From an uncultured Christensenella sp. (GTDB lineage: Bacteria; Bacillota; Clostridia; Christensenellales; Pumilibacteraceae): DNA of 64,000 bases. The notes below the pieces were generated by a model. That model was not told where the DNA came from. It made no database searches and saw only the letters and a list, made by a program, of their open reading frames with translations. The stretch's first letter is position 1. Each line of letters opens with the position of its first letter. Of the stretch, positions 34,745 to 43,433 are shown one piece after another. A program made the position numbers and the translations under genes. The DNA is taken from assembly GCA_910578545.1 (NCBI GenBank), contig CAJTPT010000008.1, forward strand, positions 1 to 64,000, read 5' to 3'.

Positions 34745-35833
34745 TTACTTTTTGGTCGCGGCAGACATGGCCTTTAACAGCTTGCTCAAAGCCTCGTTGA
34801 GCCGCTTTTGCTGTTCGGGCGTTTTGTTTTCCGGCTTGGCACGTTCCTTTTGAAGCATGGTTGCGACCTCGCGCATTGTTTCGCGCGGTGCGCCGTCGCG
34901 GGATATAGCTTCGATTCGCGCTATTACCTCGTCGGCGCTCGACGAGCCGGTAGGCTGTGCGGCGGTATGCTGAGGTTGCGCCTTAGGCTGAGCGGCTTGT
35001 GCCCGAGCCTGAGCCTGTGCCTGAGCTTGCGATTGGGCTTGTGCCTGTTGAGCGCGAGCCTGTGCCATTGCTTCCTCGCGCGCTCTCTTGCGTATTTCCT
35101 CGTCGCTCTCCTGCGGCTGTTGCATTACAACGGGCGGCTCGTCGTCAAACGAATCGTTATAGGGTTGAGCGCCGTAAGTCGGTTGCTCGGCATACGTCGC
35201 CTGGGCTTCGTACGTTTGAGCCTCGTACGTCCGGGCTTCCTCATATGTCGCTTGAGCTTCGTGGACGGCTTGACCTTGCGCTTGGGGCTGTTGGGCATAC
35301 GCCTGTTGAGCTTGCGGCGCGGCGGGTTGATCGCCGTCCATGAGCGGGGCAAACTTGTTGTACGTCTTTACCGCGCCGGAGTGCGCCGCCCTGCCGATAA
35401 TTCCGCCGATAAGCGTGAGAAGTCCGCCGATGATAAGCACTAACGGGCAAGCAATCGACGAAAGAAGAGAAGCACAGCCGCCGCAAATAACCGTGGCAAC
35501 GAACGTAACGAGCCATACCTTGGACAAAAGCGAACGGTTGTACGGCTTGTCCACGCAAACGTCCTCGGTTACGAGGGACGACGGCTTAACGTTGGCCAAG
35601 CGCGCGGTCTTGTAAAGACCTTTAATCGTCGCGGGCATCTTTTTCATATACGCAATGACGTTGGCGGACTTACCGCTCGCGCCTTTCATATTCGACTTGA
35701 TTTTGGCAAAGTCGCCCGCTACGAGTCCCGCGATAAGCGAAATCAAAAACGCGACTGCTACAACCGCAATAAACACGTACATCCAATACTCGGACGACAG
35801 TTTTCCATAAAGTTCTAAAAGGGTTTTCTCCAT
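34745..35833 (-). CDS. membrane protein with Gln/Ala-rich cytoplasmic region
   Basis: 362 residues from the ATG at 35833, preceded by AAAGGAG 10 nt upstream (a TTG codon three codons earlier is in frame but too close to the site). One hydrophobic segment near residues 17-40, a basic loop, and a helical pair at about residues 105-150 (WLVTFVATVICGGCASLLSS and then LVLIIGGLLTLIGG) place it in the membrane. From residue 180 the chain is low-complexity (AQQAYAQQPQAQGQ, then AQAQSQAQAQAQARAQ), with a run of YEAQ-type repeats between. The last 75 residues form a charged helical domain (DEVIARIEAISRDG). No family recognised; it ends at a strong terminator. Confidence 0.8.
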   Translation of the reverse strand: MEKTLLELYGKLSSEYWMYVFIAVVAVAFLISLIAGLVAGDFAKIKSNMKGASGKSANVIAYMKKMPATIKGLYKTARLANVKPSSLVTEDVCVDKPYNRSLLSKVWLVTFVATVICGGCASLLSSIACPLVLIIGGLLTLIGGIIGRAAHSGAVKTYNKFAPLMDGDQPAAPQAQQAYAQQPQAQGQAVHEAQATYEEARTYEAQTYEAQATYAEQPTYGAQPYNDSFDDEPPVVMQQPQESDEEIRKRAREEAMAQARAQQAQAQSQAQAQAQARAQAAQPKAQPQHTAAQPTGSSSADEVIARIEAISRDGAPRETMREVATMLQKERAKPENKTPEQQKRLNEALSKLLKAMSAATKK

Positions 35834-36080
35834 TTTCTCCAATCTCCTTTTGACTTAGCCATGTGATGCTCGAACCCATAAGGTTTTTGAGTCATAATAC
35901 CTCGCCGTGACACTTTGTTAATGCTCATACGCGGTACGGCAAGAAGCTAATAAACACTGTGACAATTATAGTTTAACATAGGTTTTCAAAAAAAACCACC
36001 GTTTTTCAAAAGTTTTTTGTCTTTATTTTTTAAAAATATACATTTATAATCGTTATGCCCACAATATATTGTATGTAGCC
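35834..36080. other. AT-rich intergenic region
   Basis: Contains a TATAAT at 35970-35965 (minus strand) as a possible -10 box for the membrane protein, without a clear -35 box. No gene or RNA is visible in the rest. Confidence 0.4.
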
Positions 36081-36452
36081 TTATTCGAGGCTATCTGCGT
36101 TCTCGTCGGGGCGCGCGTCGCTGCCGTCTGTTTCCGACGCCGCGGCAATAGTTTCGTCCGATTGAGCTTCGGATTCGGCCTGTTCGTCGGCTTCTTTTTG
36201 CGCTTCTTCCATTTCACGCTTTATTTTTTCCATTTCTATCTCGTTGTTCATTTGAGTAATGGAAAATCCCCTGCCGTCCGATTTGAGCACGATAAAAAGC
36301 ATTATGCCGACGATACCCGTGCCGAGCGCGATATACCCTATCGACCCGTTAAACAGCGTAAAGTCCACAAGCGTTGCGACAAGCGCCGCAACGAACAATC
36401 CCATAAATACGAGCGCAATAATAGCAAGCACGCGCGCGGTTTTATCTTTCAT
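36081..36452 (-). CDS. small two-helix membrane protein with acidic tail
   Basis: 123 residues from the ATG at 36452, chosen because AAAGGATAG lies 5 nt upstream. Two hydrophobic helices (VLAIIALVFMGLFVAALVA and YIALGTGIVGIMLFIVL) are joined by a short loop. The C-terminal 60 residues are charged and predicted helical (NNEIEMEKIKREMEEAQKEA), ending in an Asp/Glu/Ser-rich tail. It lies about 90 bp downstream of pgk on the same strand, past a hairpin. Function unknown. Confidence 0.75.
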   Translation of the reverse strand: MKDKTARVLAIIALVFMGLFVAALVATLVDFTLFNGSIGYIALGTGIVGIMLFIVLKSDGRGFSITQMNNEIEMEKIKREMEEAQKEADEQAESEAQSDETIAAASETDGSDARPDENADSLE

Positions 36453-36488
36453 AATTACTATCCTTTTTGAATGGCTTTCCTTTAATAC

Positions 36489-36516
36489 AATCACGCCCCG
36501 ACTGTCGGTCGGGGCG
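36489..36516 (-). terminator. hairpin after pgk, weak terminator
   Basis: CGCCCCGAC and GTCGGGGCG form a perfect 9-bp stem 28 nt after pgk. The following minus-strand bases (TGATTGTATT) are a poor T run, so it may be only an RNA-stabilising or partial terminator before the small membrane protein gene. Confidence 0.5.
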
Positions 36517-36543
36517 CAAAAGCTTTTATATTCGACTTAAAGA

Positions 36544-37848
36544 TTATTTGTCGTTAAGGCAAGCGATACCGGGAAGGACCTTGCCCTCGAGGAACTCGAG
36601 CGACGCGCCGCCACCCGTGCTGATATGCGACATCTTGTCGGCAAAGCCGAGCTGTTTGACCGCCGCCGCGCTGTCACCGCCGCCGATGATGGTCGTGCAT
36701 TTGCCGTTAACGTCGGCAAGCGCTTTGGCAACCGCGATCGTACCCTTGGCGAGCACGGGGTTTTCAAACACGCCCATAGGTCCGTTCCAAACGACCGCCT
36801 TTGCGCCTGCGACCTTTTCCGCATAGAGCGCGCGGGTCTTTTCGCCGATATCCATACCCATCATGTCCGCGGGAATGGCGTTGGAGGGGACGGTCTTTAC
36901 CTCGATCTGTTCGTCGATGGGTTCGGGGAAGTGCGAGGTGATAACGGTATCGATAGGAAGAACGAGTTCTTTTCCGAGCTTAGCCGCTTTGTCGATCATC
37001 TCTTTGCAGTAACCGATTTTTTCCTCGTCCAAAAGCGACGTGCCTACCTCGTAGCCCTTGGCTTTGAGGAATGTGTACGACATGCCGCCGCCGATGATGA
37101 GGGTGTCGCACTTTTCCAAAAGATTGGAAATAACGTTGAGCTTGTCGGCTACCTTGGCGCCGCCGAGGATAGCTACAAACGGGTGCGGCGGGTTGTCGAT
37201 AGTCGCGCCCATAACCGACAATTCTTTTTCGATAAGCGAGCCGCAAACAGCGGTCTTGATAATGCCGTACTCGACGATAGCCGCAGTGGAAGCGTGCGAG
37301 CGGTGCGCGGTGCCGAATGCGTCGTTAACGTAAACTTCGGCGTCGTAAGCAAGCGCCTTGCAGAACGCTTCGTCCTTGCCCTCTTCTTCCCAGTGGAAGC
37401 GAAGGTTTTCTAGAAGTACCGCTTCGCCGGGTTTAAGCGCGTCGCGCTTTGCCTTGGCGTCCGCGCCGACTACGTCGTGAGCGAACGTGACCTTGCCGCC
37501 CAACAACTCGTTGAGCTTAGCCGCAACGGGCGCGAGCGTAAGCTTTTTGGGCTCGTCCTTTTTGGCTTTTTCGATAATGGCTTCGGCAGTGGTTTCGCCC
37601 GCCTCGACCTTCTTTTTGTCCTTTTTGTTGAGCTTGACCTCTGCGGACAGAATGGAGTGCGGCTTGCCCATGTGCGAGCAAAGCGTAACCTTAGCGCCCT
37701 CGCCGAGCAAATACTTAATGGTAGGAAGGGCGCCCATAATACGGGTGTCGTCGGTGATAACGCCGTCCTTCATAGGTACGTTAAAGTCACAGCGCACAAG
37801 CACGCGCTTGCCCTTTACGTCTACGTCACGAAGTGTCTTTTTGTTCAT
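36544..37848 (-). CDS. pgk: phosphoglycerate kinase
   Basis: 434 residues against about 390-400 for most bacterial Pgk. It catalyses 1,3-bisphosphoglycerate + ADP to 3-phosphoglycerate + ATP in glycolysis. Motifs include RVLVRCDFNVPM at the start, LLENLRFHWEEEG, NDAFGTAHRSHAS, AILGGAKVADKL and the nucleotide site GGGDSAAAV. A Lys/Glu-rich insertion of about 33 residues (from SILSAEVKLNKKDKKK to KAKKDEPKK) sits between CSHMGKP and LAPVAAKL, where most family members have a short loop. AAGGAG lies 8 nt before ATG. No other glycolytic gene is adjacent. Confidence 0.98.
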   Translation of the reverse strand: MNKKTLRDVDVKGKRVLVRCDFNVPMKDGVITDDTRIMGALPTIKYLLGEGAKVTLCSHMGKPHSILSAEVKLNKKDKKKVEAGETTAEAIIEKAKKDEPKKLTLAPVAAKLNELLGGKVTFAHDVVGADAKAKRDALKPGEAVLLENLRFHWEEEGKDEAFCKALAYDAEVYVNDAFGTAHRSHASTAAIVEYGIIKTAVCGSLIEKELSVMGATIDNPPHPFVAILGGAKVADKLNVISNLLEKCDTLIIGGGMSYTFLKAKGYEVGTSLLDEEKIGYCKEMIDKAAKLGKELVLPIDTVITSHFPEPIDEQIEVKTVPSNAIPADMMGMDIGEKTRALYAEKVAGAKAVVWNGPMGVFENPVLAKGTIAVAKALADVNGKCTTIIGGGDSAAAVKQLGFADKMSHISTGGGASLEFLEGKVLPGIACLNDK

Positions 37849-37881
37849 AATAAAACTCCTTGTTGGATTTATTTAACGTAT

Positions 37882-38673
37882 TTATTGAATAGCGTTATGG
37901 TACAGCGACGTCAAATACTCGTACGACGCGCGCACCTGCGCCATGTCGGTATAGCAGTCGCTGTCCGCAGCGATAAGCACTGGCGCGTTTATCCTGCGCC
38001 TGTCGAGCTCGGCAAACAGCCTGTCAAACCTGTACCTGCCCCGACCCGGCAAGCACCATTCGAGCTTGGTGTAATCGCAAACCTCTATCGAAGCGATCCG
38101 TTGCGGCGGACATGCGTCTATAAACTCTCGAAGATCGTACCCCGCGCTCTCGGCGTGATAAAGGCTGAGCGTCGTAAACAGCCCGGGGCACCGCTCGGCT
38201 ATCTTTTTGAAAAACTCGGGCGTGGCGGCATACGACCACCTGCAATTTTTGAGCGACAGCGTTACGCCGTAGGTAGCCGCAATGTCGGCAAGCTGGTTAA
38301 ACCGCTGTCCGAGCCGCGCGTAATCGAAGTCCTTGTATCCCTCGAGATTTATCGGACCGCAGAACGAGTAGAACTTTGCGCCGAACGCAAAGCACGCATA
38401 GCAAACCTTGCGGAAAATAATTTCCGCGTCGGCGCGTACGCGCATGTTCGCCGAAAACAGCTGTGGCTCGAACTGCGTGGAAAGCGCCGAAACCGAATTG
38501 ACTTCAACGCCCGAACGAAGCCGCGCAAGATTATCCACAAACGCCTTTTCGTATTCGGAAAAAGTGTTTAACCGTACCTCGGCGGTATCCACGCGCATTT
38601 TGTGCATGAACTCAAACACGTTTTCCGCCCTGACGGTATTAAAGAATGTAGACGTGGATATCCCGATTTTCAT
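37882..38673 (-). CDS. xylose-isomerase-like TIM-barrel protein
   Basis: 263 residues with the opening and strand pattern of sugar phosphate isomerases/epimerases (AP-endonuclease 2 superfamily): MKIGISTSTFF, then FGAKFYSFCGPINLEGY, YGVTLSLKNCRWSY, and ASIEVCDYTKLEWCLPGRG. In active members metal-binding Glu and Asp/His occupy the strands seen here as SLKNC and TLSLYHAE; the first Glu reads Lys, so catalysis is doubtful. The conserved GRGRYRFDRLFAEL near the end (GxGxIDF in the family) is recognisable. The next gene upstream (pgk's downstream side) is on the same strand, 33 bp away. Substrate unknown. Confidence 0.75.
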   Translation of the reverse strand: MKIGISTSTFFNTVRAENVFEFMHKMRVDTAEVRLNTFSEYEKAFVDNLARLRSGVEVNSVSALSTQFEPQLFSANMRVRADAEIIFRKVCYACFAFGAKFYSFCGPINLEGYKDFDYARLGQRFNQLADIAATYGVTLSLKNCRWSYAATPEFFKKIAERCPGLFTTLSLYHAESAGYDLREFIDACPPQRIASIEVCDYTKLEWCLPGRGRYRFDRLFAELDRRRINAPVLIAADSDCYTDMAQVRASYEYLTSLYHNAIQ

Positions 38674-38849
38674 ACTCTACTTTTTATTATACCCCGATTA
38701 CTTCCGATTGATTTTTGTTAATTTGGGTCTAACATAGCATAACCGCAATAACAGATTGCTTTACGGGTTTTGTTACCGTTAATTAAACCGCACCGTTCTT
38801 GCGATATTATGTATGATATAGTATACCACAAACCCATACAAAAAGCAAG

Positions 38850-39016
38850 CGTAATTAATTCGGAAATATTAATTGGGAAATCGTAATTGTTAACCGCTTT
38901 ACGGCAGTGAAGTCCAAACAAGCATAGCGCAGCGAAGGACCTCACCGTCTGTTCGCGGCACAAAAAGAAAAGTCGAGCATATAACTCGACAATTCTTAAT
39001 TATTTTCAATTCCGAG
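38850..39016. repeat. AATTCGGAATT-ended element, copy A3
   Basis: About 165 bp. Left end TAATTAATTCGGAAATATT; middle block AGCGCAGCGAAGGACCTCAC (38926-38945) matching A1 and A2; hairpin GTCGAG/CTCGAC; right end AATTCTTAATTA then AATTCCGAG. The right end contains the stop codon of the transglutaminase gene. Confidence 0.65.
38961..38990 (-). terminator. terminator of the MoxR/DUF58/transglutaminase operon
   Basis: Minus strand: GTCGAG-TTATATG-CTCGAC followed by TTTTCTTTTTG, within repeat A3 and 5 nt after the stop codon. The stem matches the hairpin of copy A2. Confidence 0.75.
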
Positions 39017-41236
39017 ACACAGTACGTACTTGTTTATAATTTGCTTAAGTCTGCCGCCCGCGTCAAGAGTATGGGCGACGACGTTGATATAGTGGGTAAC
39101 GTACGACCGCTCGTTGACCGAAAGGTCGTAGCCGCCGTAAACGCTTTTTTCCACGAGCTGAATAAACCTGTCTGTATCTATTTTGGGCACGCCGCGTTCC
39201 TCGAGCATGCCCGAGTTAAAGCCGCCGTAAAACGCCAAATCGCGCTCGACTATTCCGTACGCCGCTTTGCCGTAATTCTCGCCTTTGCTCGACAAAAGCC
39301 TGCGTTTTTTGCGCATTACAAGCCGTCTGTAAAGCGTAAAAGCGAGTATTACGAGCAACACGCCGAGCAACACCGACGCTATAACTATAAGCGCGAGCAT
39401 CCACTCGTACGATTGAGACGCCTGCGGATTTTTGCCGTCGGGCGTAATCGGGTCGGGCGGGGGTTCGACGTCCGGCGGAGCGTCGGGCGGCAATTCCGGC
39501 TCGACGGGCGGAGGCGGATCATCGGGCTGATCGGGGTTGACGGGGTCGACCATTGTTTCGGGCGGCATTTCCACAAAGTATGTGGGCGTGACCTCTATCG
39601 GCAACCACCCTATCCCGTCAAAGTACACCTCGCACCAAGCGTGCGCGTCTTTGCCCGTAACTGTGACCGTTTTGCCCGTTTCATCAACGACGGAACGGAC
39701 AAGATATCCCTCGGCGTAGCGCGACGGGTAACCGAAGCTACGGAATATATACGCCGCCGCGGTCGCAAAGTACGCACAGTTTGCCGTAGTGAGCTCGCTT
39801 CCGAAAAACTCGGAAACAAAGTCCGATCTAACCGCGGTCGGGTTGTCGGTATAAACGTATTTTTCGGTAAAGAATGCGCGAATAAGCTGTGTAATCGTGC
39901 TTATGGTTTTCGCGTCGGAATCTTCAAACGTTTGCTCAATAAGCGCCGCTTGCTTATCGGTCATGCCCATATACGTATCGTACACGAATGCACGGTATTC
40001 CCTTTCGAACTCGAGATACTCTTTGGTTGACGCAGTTCCTTCCTCGTACACCCAATCGGCTTGCTTTACCAGCTCGCTTCTCGTGTGACCCGAAAACACG
40101 GTAAAGTCATAGCTGCCGCCGCCGCCACGGATATTCATATCGTAGTACGGCGCGCCGGTCGAATAGTCGATTACAGTATACGGGGTGTAAACGTACTTGC
40201 TGTTTGCGGCAACGTCGGTGACCTTAATATTATACTTGGTCGTAACGCCGCACAGCTTGGAATACTCGGCGTACTGCGTAAACGGTATTCCGCATTTTGC
40301 CACGTACTCGATAAGCCCCCTGTATCCGTTTTGAACGTAGGTATTTTTATCGGTGGGCGCCCACTGCTTACCGTCGAACTTGCCGCCGACAAAGCCCTTT
40401 AAATACAGGGTATCGGTCTGCTCGGCAAGCGTTACTTTAAGCCTTGTCGTTCCGTCCGACTTCATGCCGAACGAGTCGTTCAGCTTGCCCTCGGGCAGGC
40501 TGTCCGTGCCGTAAATCACGCTTTGCGCTGCGGATGTAATTCCGTCGCGGAAATTCCTGACCGCACTGCTTCCGTCATACAAAAACAGCGGGAGCATTGC
40601 AATCAACGCGACCTCGGCGCTTATTATATAGCACACCGCCGCGCGGAGATTGAACTTTCTGTCGAGCGTAAACTGCGCAATGCCCATAAGCAACAGAAAC
40701 GACGCGGCGTACGCCTTGGGATAAAGTCCGACGCACAAAAGAACAAACATTAACACGCCGAGTATAGCGACCGCTATAAGCTTGCTCTTTCGCGAAAGAG
40801 CCGCAATGCCCAGCGCAAGCCACAACGATATTACGGAGCAAATCAGATAATCTGCGGCAGCGTAATACGAAACGTCGGCCGATTTCCAACCTGCGCCGAC
40901 ATTGAGGTTAACGCTTTCGGCAATGCCGTTCCACAACAGAACGGCGCCGTCCCTAAACGCACCGATGTTTACCAAACCGCAAAGCAGCGTGTACAAACCC
41001 GCAACGCCAAGGATTGATAAAACCGCAATCTTATTTTTTGAAAAGACCAAAAACACCGCCGCAAACGCGACACCTATAAATATGCAAACGTACCGCGTGA
41101 CCCGCATAGGCAAAACGGAAGCAAACGTCAAATACAGCGCCGCAAACGTGAGCACGCTTATCACTATATCGAGAGCACGCAACCGTTTTTGGGGCGGACC
41201 CTGCATTATTATGTTTTTTTCCTTGCGTTTGGCCAT
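38996..41236 (-). CDS. transglutaminase-domain membrane protein (TgpA-like)
   Basis: 746 residues. About seven membrane helices fill residues 20-230 (ALDIVISVLTFAALYLTF onward), then an extracellular region with a transglutaminase-like core: nucleophile Cys in TTANCAYFATAAAYI (about residue 486), His in GKDAHAWCEVYF (about 530) and a third residue in LPIEVTPTYF, where Glu replaces the usual Asp. A Pro/Asp-rich linker follows, then a last membrane helix (MLALIVIASVLLGVLLVIL) and a cytoplasmic domain. This is the classic third gene of MoxR-DUF58-TgpA clusters, thought to act in envelope protein maturation. ATG 15 bp after DUF58; the stop lies in a repeat. Confidence 0.93.
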   Translation of the reverse strand: MAKRKEKNIIMQGPPQKRLRALDIVISVLTFAALYLTFASVLPMRVTRYVCIFIGVAFAAVFLVFSKNKIAVLSILGVAGLYTLLCGLVNIGAFRDGAVLLWNGIAESVNLNVGAGWKSADVSYYAAADYLICSVISLWLALGIAALSRKSKLIAVAILGVLMFVLLCVGLYPKAYAASFLLLMGIAQFTLDRKFNLRAAVCYIISAEVALIAMLPLFLYDGSSAVRNFRDGITSAAQSVIYGTDSLPEGKLNDSFGMKSDGTTRLKVTLAEQTDTLYLKGFVGGKFDGKQWAPTDKNTYVQNGYRGLIEYVAKCGIPFTQYAEYSKLCGVTTKYNIKVTDVAANSKYVYTPYTVIDYSTGAPYYDMNIRGGGGSYDFTVFSGHTRSELVKQADWVYEEGTASTKEYLEFEREYRAFVYDTYMGMTDKQAALIEQTFEDSDAKTISTITQLIRAFFTEKYVYTDNPTAVRSDFVSEFFGSELTTANCAYFATAAAYIFRSFGYPSRYAEGYLVRSVVDETGKTVTVTGKDAHAWCEVYFDGIGWLPIEVTPTYFVEMPPETMVDPVNPDQPDDPPPPVEPELPPDAPPDVEPPPDPITPDGKNPQASQSYEWMLALIVIASVLLGVLLVILAFTLYRRLVMRKKRRLLSSKGENYGKAAYGIVERDLAFYGGFNSGMLEERGVPKIDTDRFIQLVEKSVYGGYDLSVNERSYVTHYINVVAHTLDAGGRLKQIINKYVLCLGIENN

Positions 41237-41251
41237 TGCAATTACCTTGTA

Positions 41252-42403
41252 TCACAGCACGCATGCGGCGAGCGCGCTGTCTATTTCGTCCTGCGGAACG
41301 TTGATAACCTTTATGCCTAAGCCGTCCACCTCGCCCATTCCGCCGCCGACGGCGAGCACGGTTATATCGGAAGACGCGCCGTGCAAATCGCCGACTTCCA
41401 CAAACGGACTGACGTAGATAATTTTGGTGAAAGCCGCGCTCTCGGCGGAACGCGAAAGGAAGAACATATCATCCGAATTGCCCTCGGCGACCTTTATACT
41501 CATCAGCTTAGACACCGTCGAGGTAAACGAATTTACGTCGACAACCTCGAACTTGGAAAATACGCCGTTGTCCACCCAACCGACGTTGTGCATGTACCCA
41601 CTGCGCATGAGCGACGACGATACCGATACGGCAACGTCCAAAACGGAATTCAGCTGTTCGTCGGTTGCGGCTATATCGTCCTTGTGTCGGCTCAAGTCGA
41701 CGAGAATGAGCAGTCTGTTGTCGTCGGTACTGCCGAATTCCTTGGACTTTAAAGTGTCGAACTTGCCCGAAAGTTTCCAGTGCACTGCGTTGAGTGCATC
41801 GCCGGGCACGTAGTCGCGAACGTCAAAAGTTTCGGTAACGTCGTCGCCGCGGCGAGGTAACGAAAGCTCGCCGCCCAACGCGTTGGACACGTTGCCGCCC
41901 GGCCTGACGTTTACGCCGTCGTGAATAACCGGCACAACAGCCGACTCGGCAAACTCGGAGCATTTTACGCCGAGCGAATAAACGCCGAAAAGATCGATCA
42001 GTCGTATCTTGCGGAACTTTACGGCTATCCTACCCGAATCCGCGCCCACGTAGTCGTAGGTGTGCGACGCGAAAGACAGGTCTTTAAAGATAAACCGCTT
42101 GGTTTCGGTTTTGTGGAATGTGGTGTTTTCGATATCGGCGATAACATTGACTACGCCCACCAAAAAGCGCGGAACAACGCGCACGCGCATGGTTATGCCG
42201 AGCGCACCGCCGCGCATACAAGATTCGCGCACTGTGCAATCGAATTCGACGGAACGCGCGGCGATTATAAGCATGACTAAGGATACCAGCGGAAACACCG
42301 CTAAGCACACTATCAAGAACAGCGCGACCGCACTGTCCGTTATAATGAACGCGGCAAGCGCCCCGCTCAGCATTAACGCATATACTACTCTATTTACCGC
42401 CAT
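41252..42403 (-). CDS. DUF58 domain protein
   Basis: 383 residues. Two membrane helices at the start (VVYALMLSGALAAFIIT and VALFLIVCLAVFPLVSLVML), then a beta-rich section and the diagnostic DUF58 segment VRDYVPGDALNAVHWKLSGK followed by KSKEFGS. The C-terminal half is a von Willebrand A-like domain (LLILVDLSRHKDD). DUF58 proteins work with MoxR ATPases, probably as the substrate-facing partner. The gene overlaps moxR by 14 nt and precedes the transglutaminase gene by 15 bp, so the three are one translation-coupled unit. Confidence 0.93.
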   Translation of the reverse strand: MAVNRVVYALMLSGALAAFIITDSAVALFLIVCLAVFPLVSLVMLIIAARSVEFDCTVRESCMRGGALGITMRVRVVPRFLVGVVNVIADIENTTFHKTETKRFIFKDLSFASHTYDYVGADSGRIAVKFRKIRLIDLFGVYSLGVKCSEFAESAVVPVIHDGVNVRPGGNVSNALGGELSLPRRGDDVTETFDVRDYVPGDALNAVHWKLSGKFDTLKSKEFGSTDDNRLLILVDLSRHKDDIAATDEQLNSVLDVAVSVSSSLMRSGYMHNVGWVDNGVFSKFEVVDVNSFTSTVSKLMSIKVAEGNSDDMFFLSRSAESAAFTKIIYVSPFVEVGDLHGASSDITVLAVGGGMGEVDGLGIKVINVPQDEIDSALAACVL

Positions 42404-43394
42404 GTTTCTTGGTCTTGGACTTAACCGTTTCGGGCTCGGGCGCTTTCTTTGCCGAAGCCTTGCCTATCTCGGGTGCGGGAACGTTGTTAAGAACGGTTTT
42501 TAATATCTCGGTTGCCGTCATGCCCTCGAGCCTTGCACGGGGCTTGAGGATAAGCCTGTGTGCGCCGACGTCGCAGAACACCTCTTTGACGTCGGCGGGC
42601 ACTACGTAATCGCGTTCGTTAAGAACGGCGCACGCTCTTACCATGCGCGAGAGCGCCAAAAGTCCGCGCGGACTTACGCCGAGGTCGATAAGCGGATTGT
42701 GCCGCGTCGCCTCGCAAAGTTCGACCATGTAACCGAAAATATCGTCGGCGACCTTGACGGACGAGAGATAGTTTTGGATCTCTTTAATGCTTTCACGGTC
42801 GGTTATCTGTTGCAGATTTTCGATAGGGTCGCAGGCCACGTGACGGCGCAGAATTTCCACCTGCTCCGCCGCGTCGGGATAGCCGATGGACAGCTTAACC
42901 ATAAAGCGGTCGAGCTGTGATTCGGGCAACGGCTGCGTACCTGCCGAACCGACGGGATTTTGCGTTGCGATACAAATAAACGGGTCGGGCAGTCTGTGCG
43001 TAACGCCGTCCACCGTTACCGAGTTTTCTTCCATTGCTTCCAAAAGCGCCGACTGCGTTTTGGCCGAAGCGCGGTTTATCTCGTCGCCCATAAACAGGTT
43101 GCACACGATAGCGCCCTCTTTGTAATCGAACTTTCCCGTATCCTTGTTGTAAACGCTAAAGCCCGTTATGTCGCTGGGCATAACGTCGGGCGTAAACTGA
43201 ACGCGCTTAAAGTCAAGTCCGAGCGCCTTGGCAAACGAAAGGGCAAGCGTGGTTTTGCCTACTCCAGGCGTGTCCTCGAGCAAAATGTTACCGTCGGCGT
43301 AAACTGCCATAAGCATCTTTCTTATGACGTCTTCCTTACCAATAATAACGTTGCCGATAGCGTTAACTATTTCTTTGGATTTTTCGATTATCAT
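42390..43394 (-). CDS. MoxR-family AAA+ ATPase
   Basis: 334 residues with Walker A TPGVGKTTLA (about residue 41-50), Walker B LFMGDEINRA (about 110), sensor 1 ATQNPVGSAGTQPLPESQLD with the family arginine finger region RFMVKL, and sensor 2 in GVSPRGLLALSR. MoxR ATPases remodel or insert metal into partner proteins. A Lys/Pro-rich C-terminal tail (KASAKKAPEPETVKSKTKKH) is unusual. AGAGGTG lies 7 nt before ATG. The LRR lipoprotein gene ends 39 bp upstream and DUF58 overlaps its 3' end. Confidence 0.95.
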   Translation of the reverse strand: MIIEKSKEIVNAIGNVIIGKEDVIRKMLMAVYADGNILLEDTPGVGKTTLALSFAKALGLDFKRVQFTPDVMPSDITGFSVYNKDTGKFDYKEGAIVCNLFMGDEINRASAKTQSALLEAMEENSVTVDGVTHRLPDPFICIATQNPVGSAGTQPLPESQLDRFMVKLSIGYPDAAEQVEILRRHVACDPIENLQQITDRESIKEIQNYLSSVKVADDIFGYMVELCEATRHNPLIDLGVSPRGLLALSRMVRACAVLNERDYVVPADVKEVFCDVGAHRLILKPRARLEGMTATEILKTVLNNVPAPEIGKASAKKAPEPETVKSKTKKHGGK

Positions 43395-43433
43395 GTTGCT
43401 TCACCTCTTTTGGTGTTATATACTTTTTTGATT

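Noticed and set aside
38718..38963. An 81-codon minus-strand open frame between the TIM-barrel gene and the transglutaminase gene.
   Set aside because: It lies mostly in repeat copy A3 and AT-rich spacer, has no ribosome binding site and no protein-like pattern.
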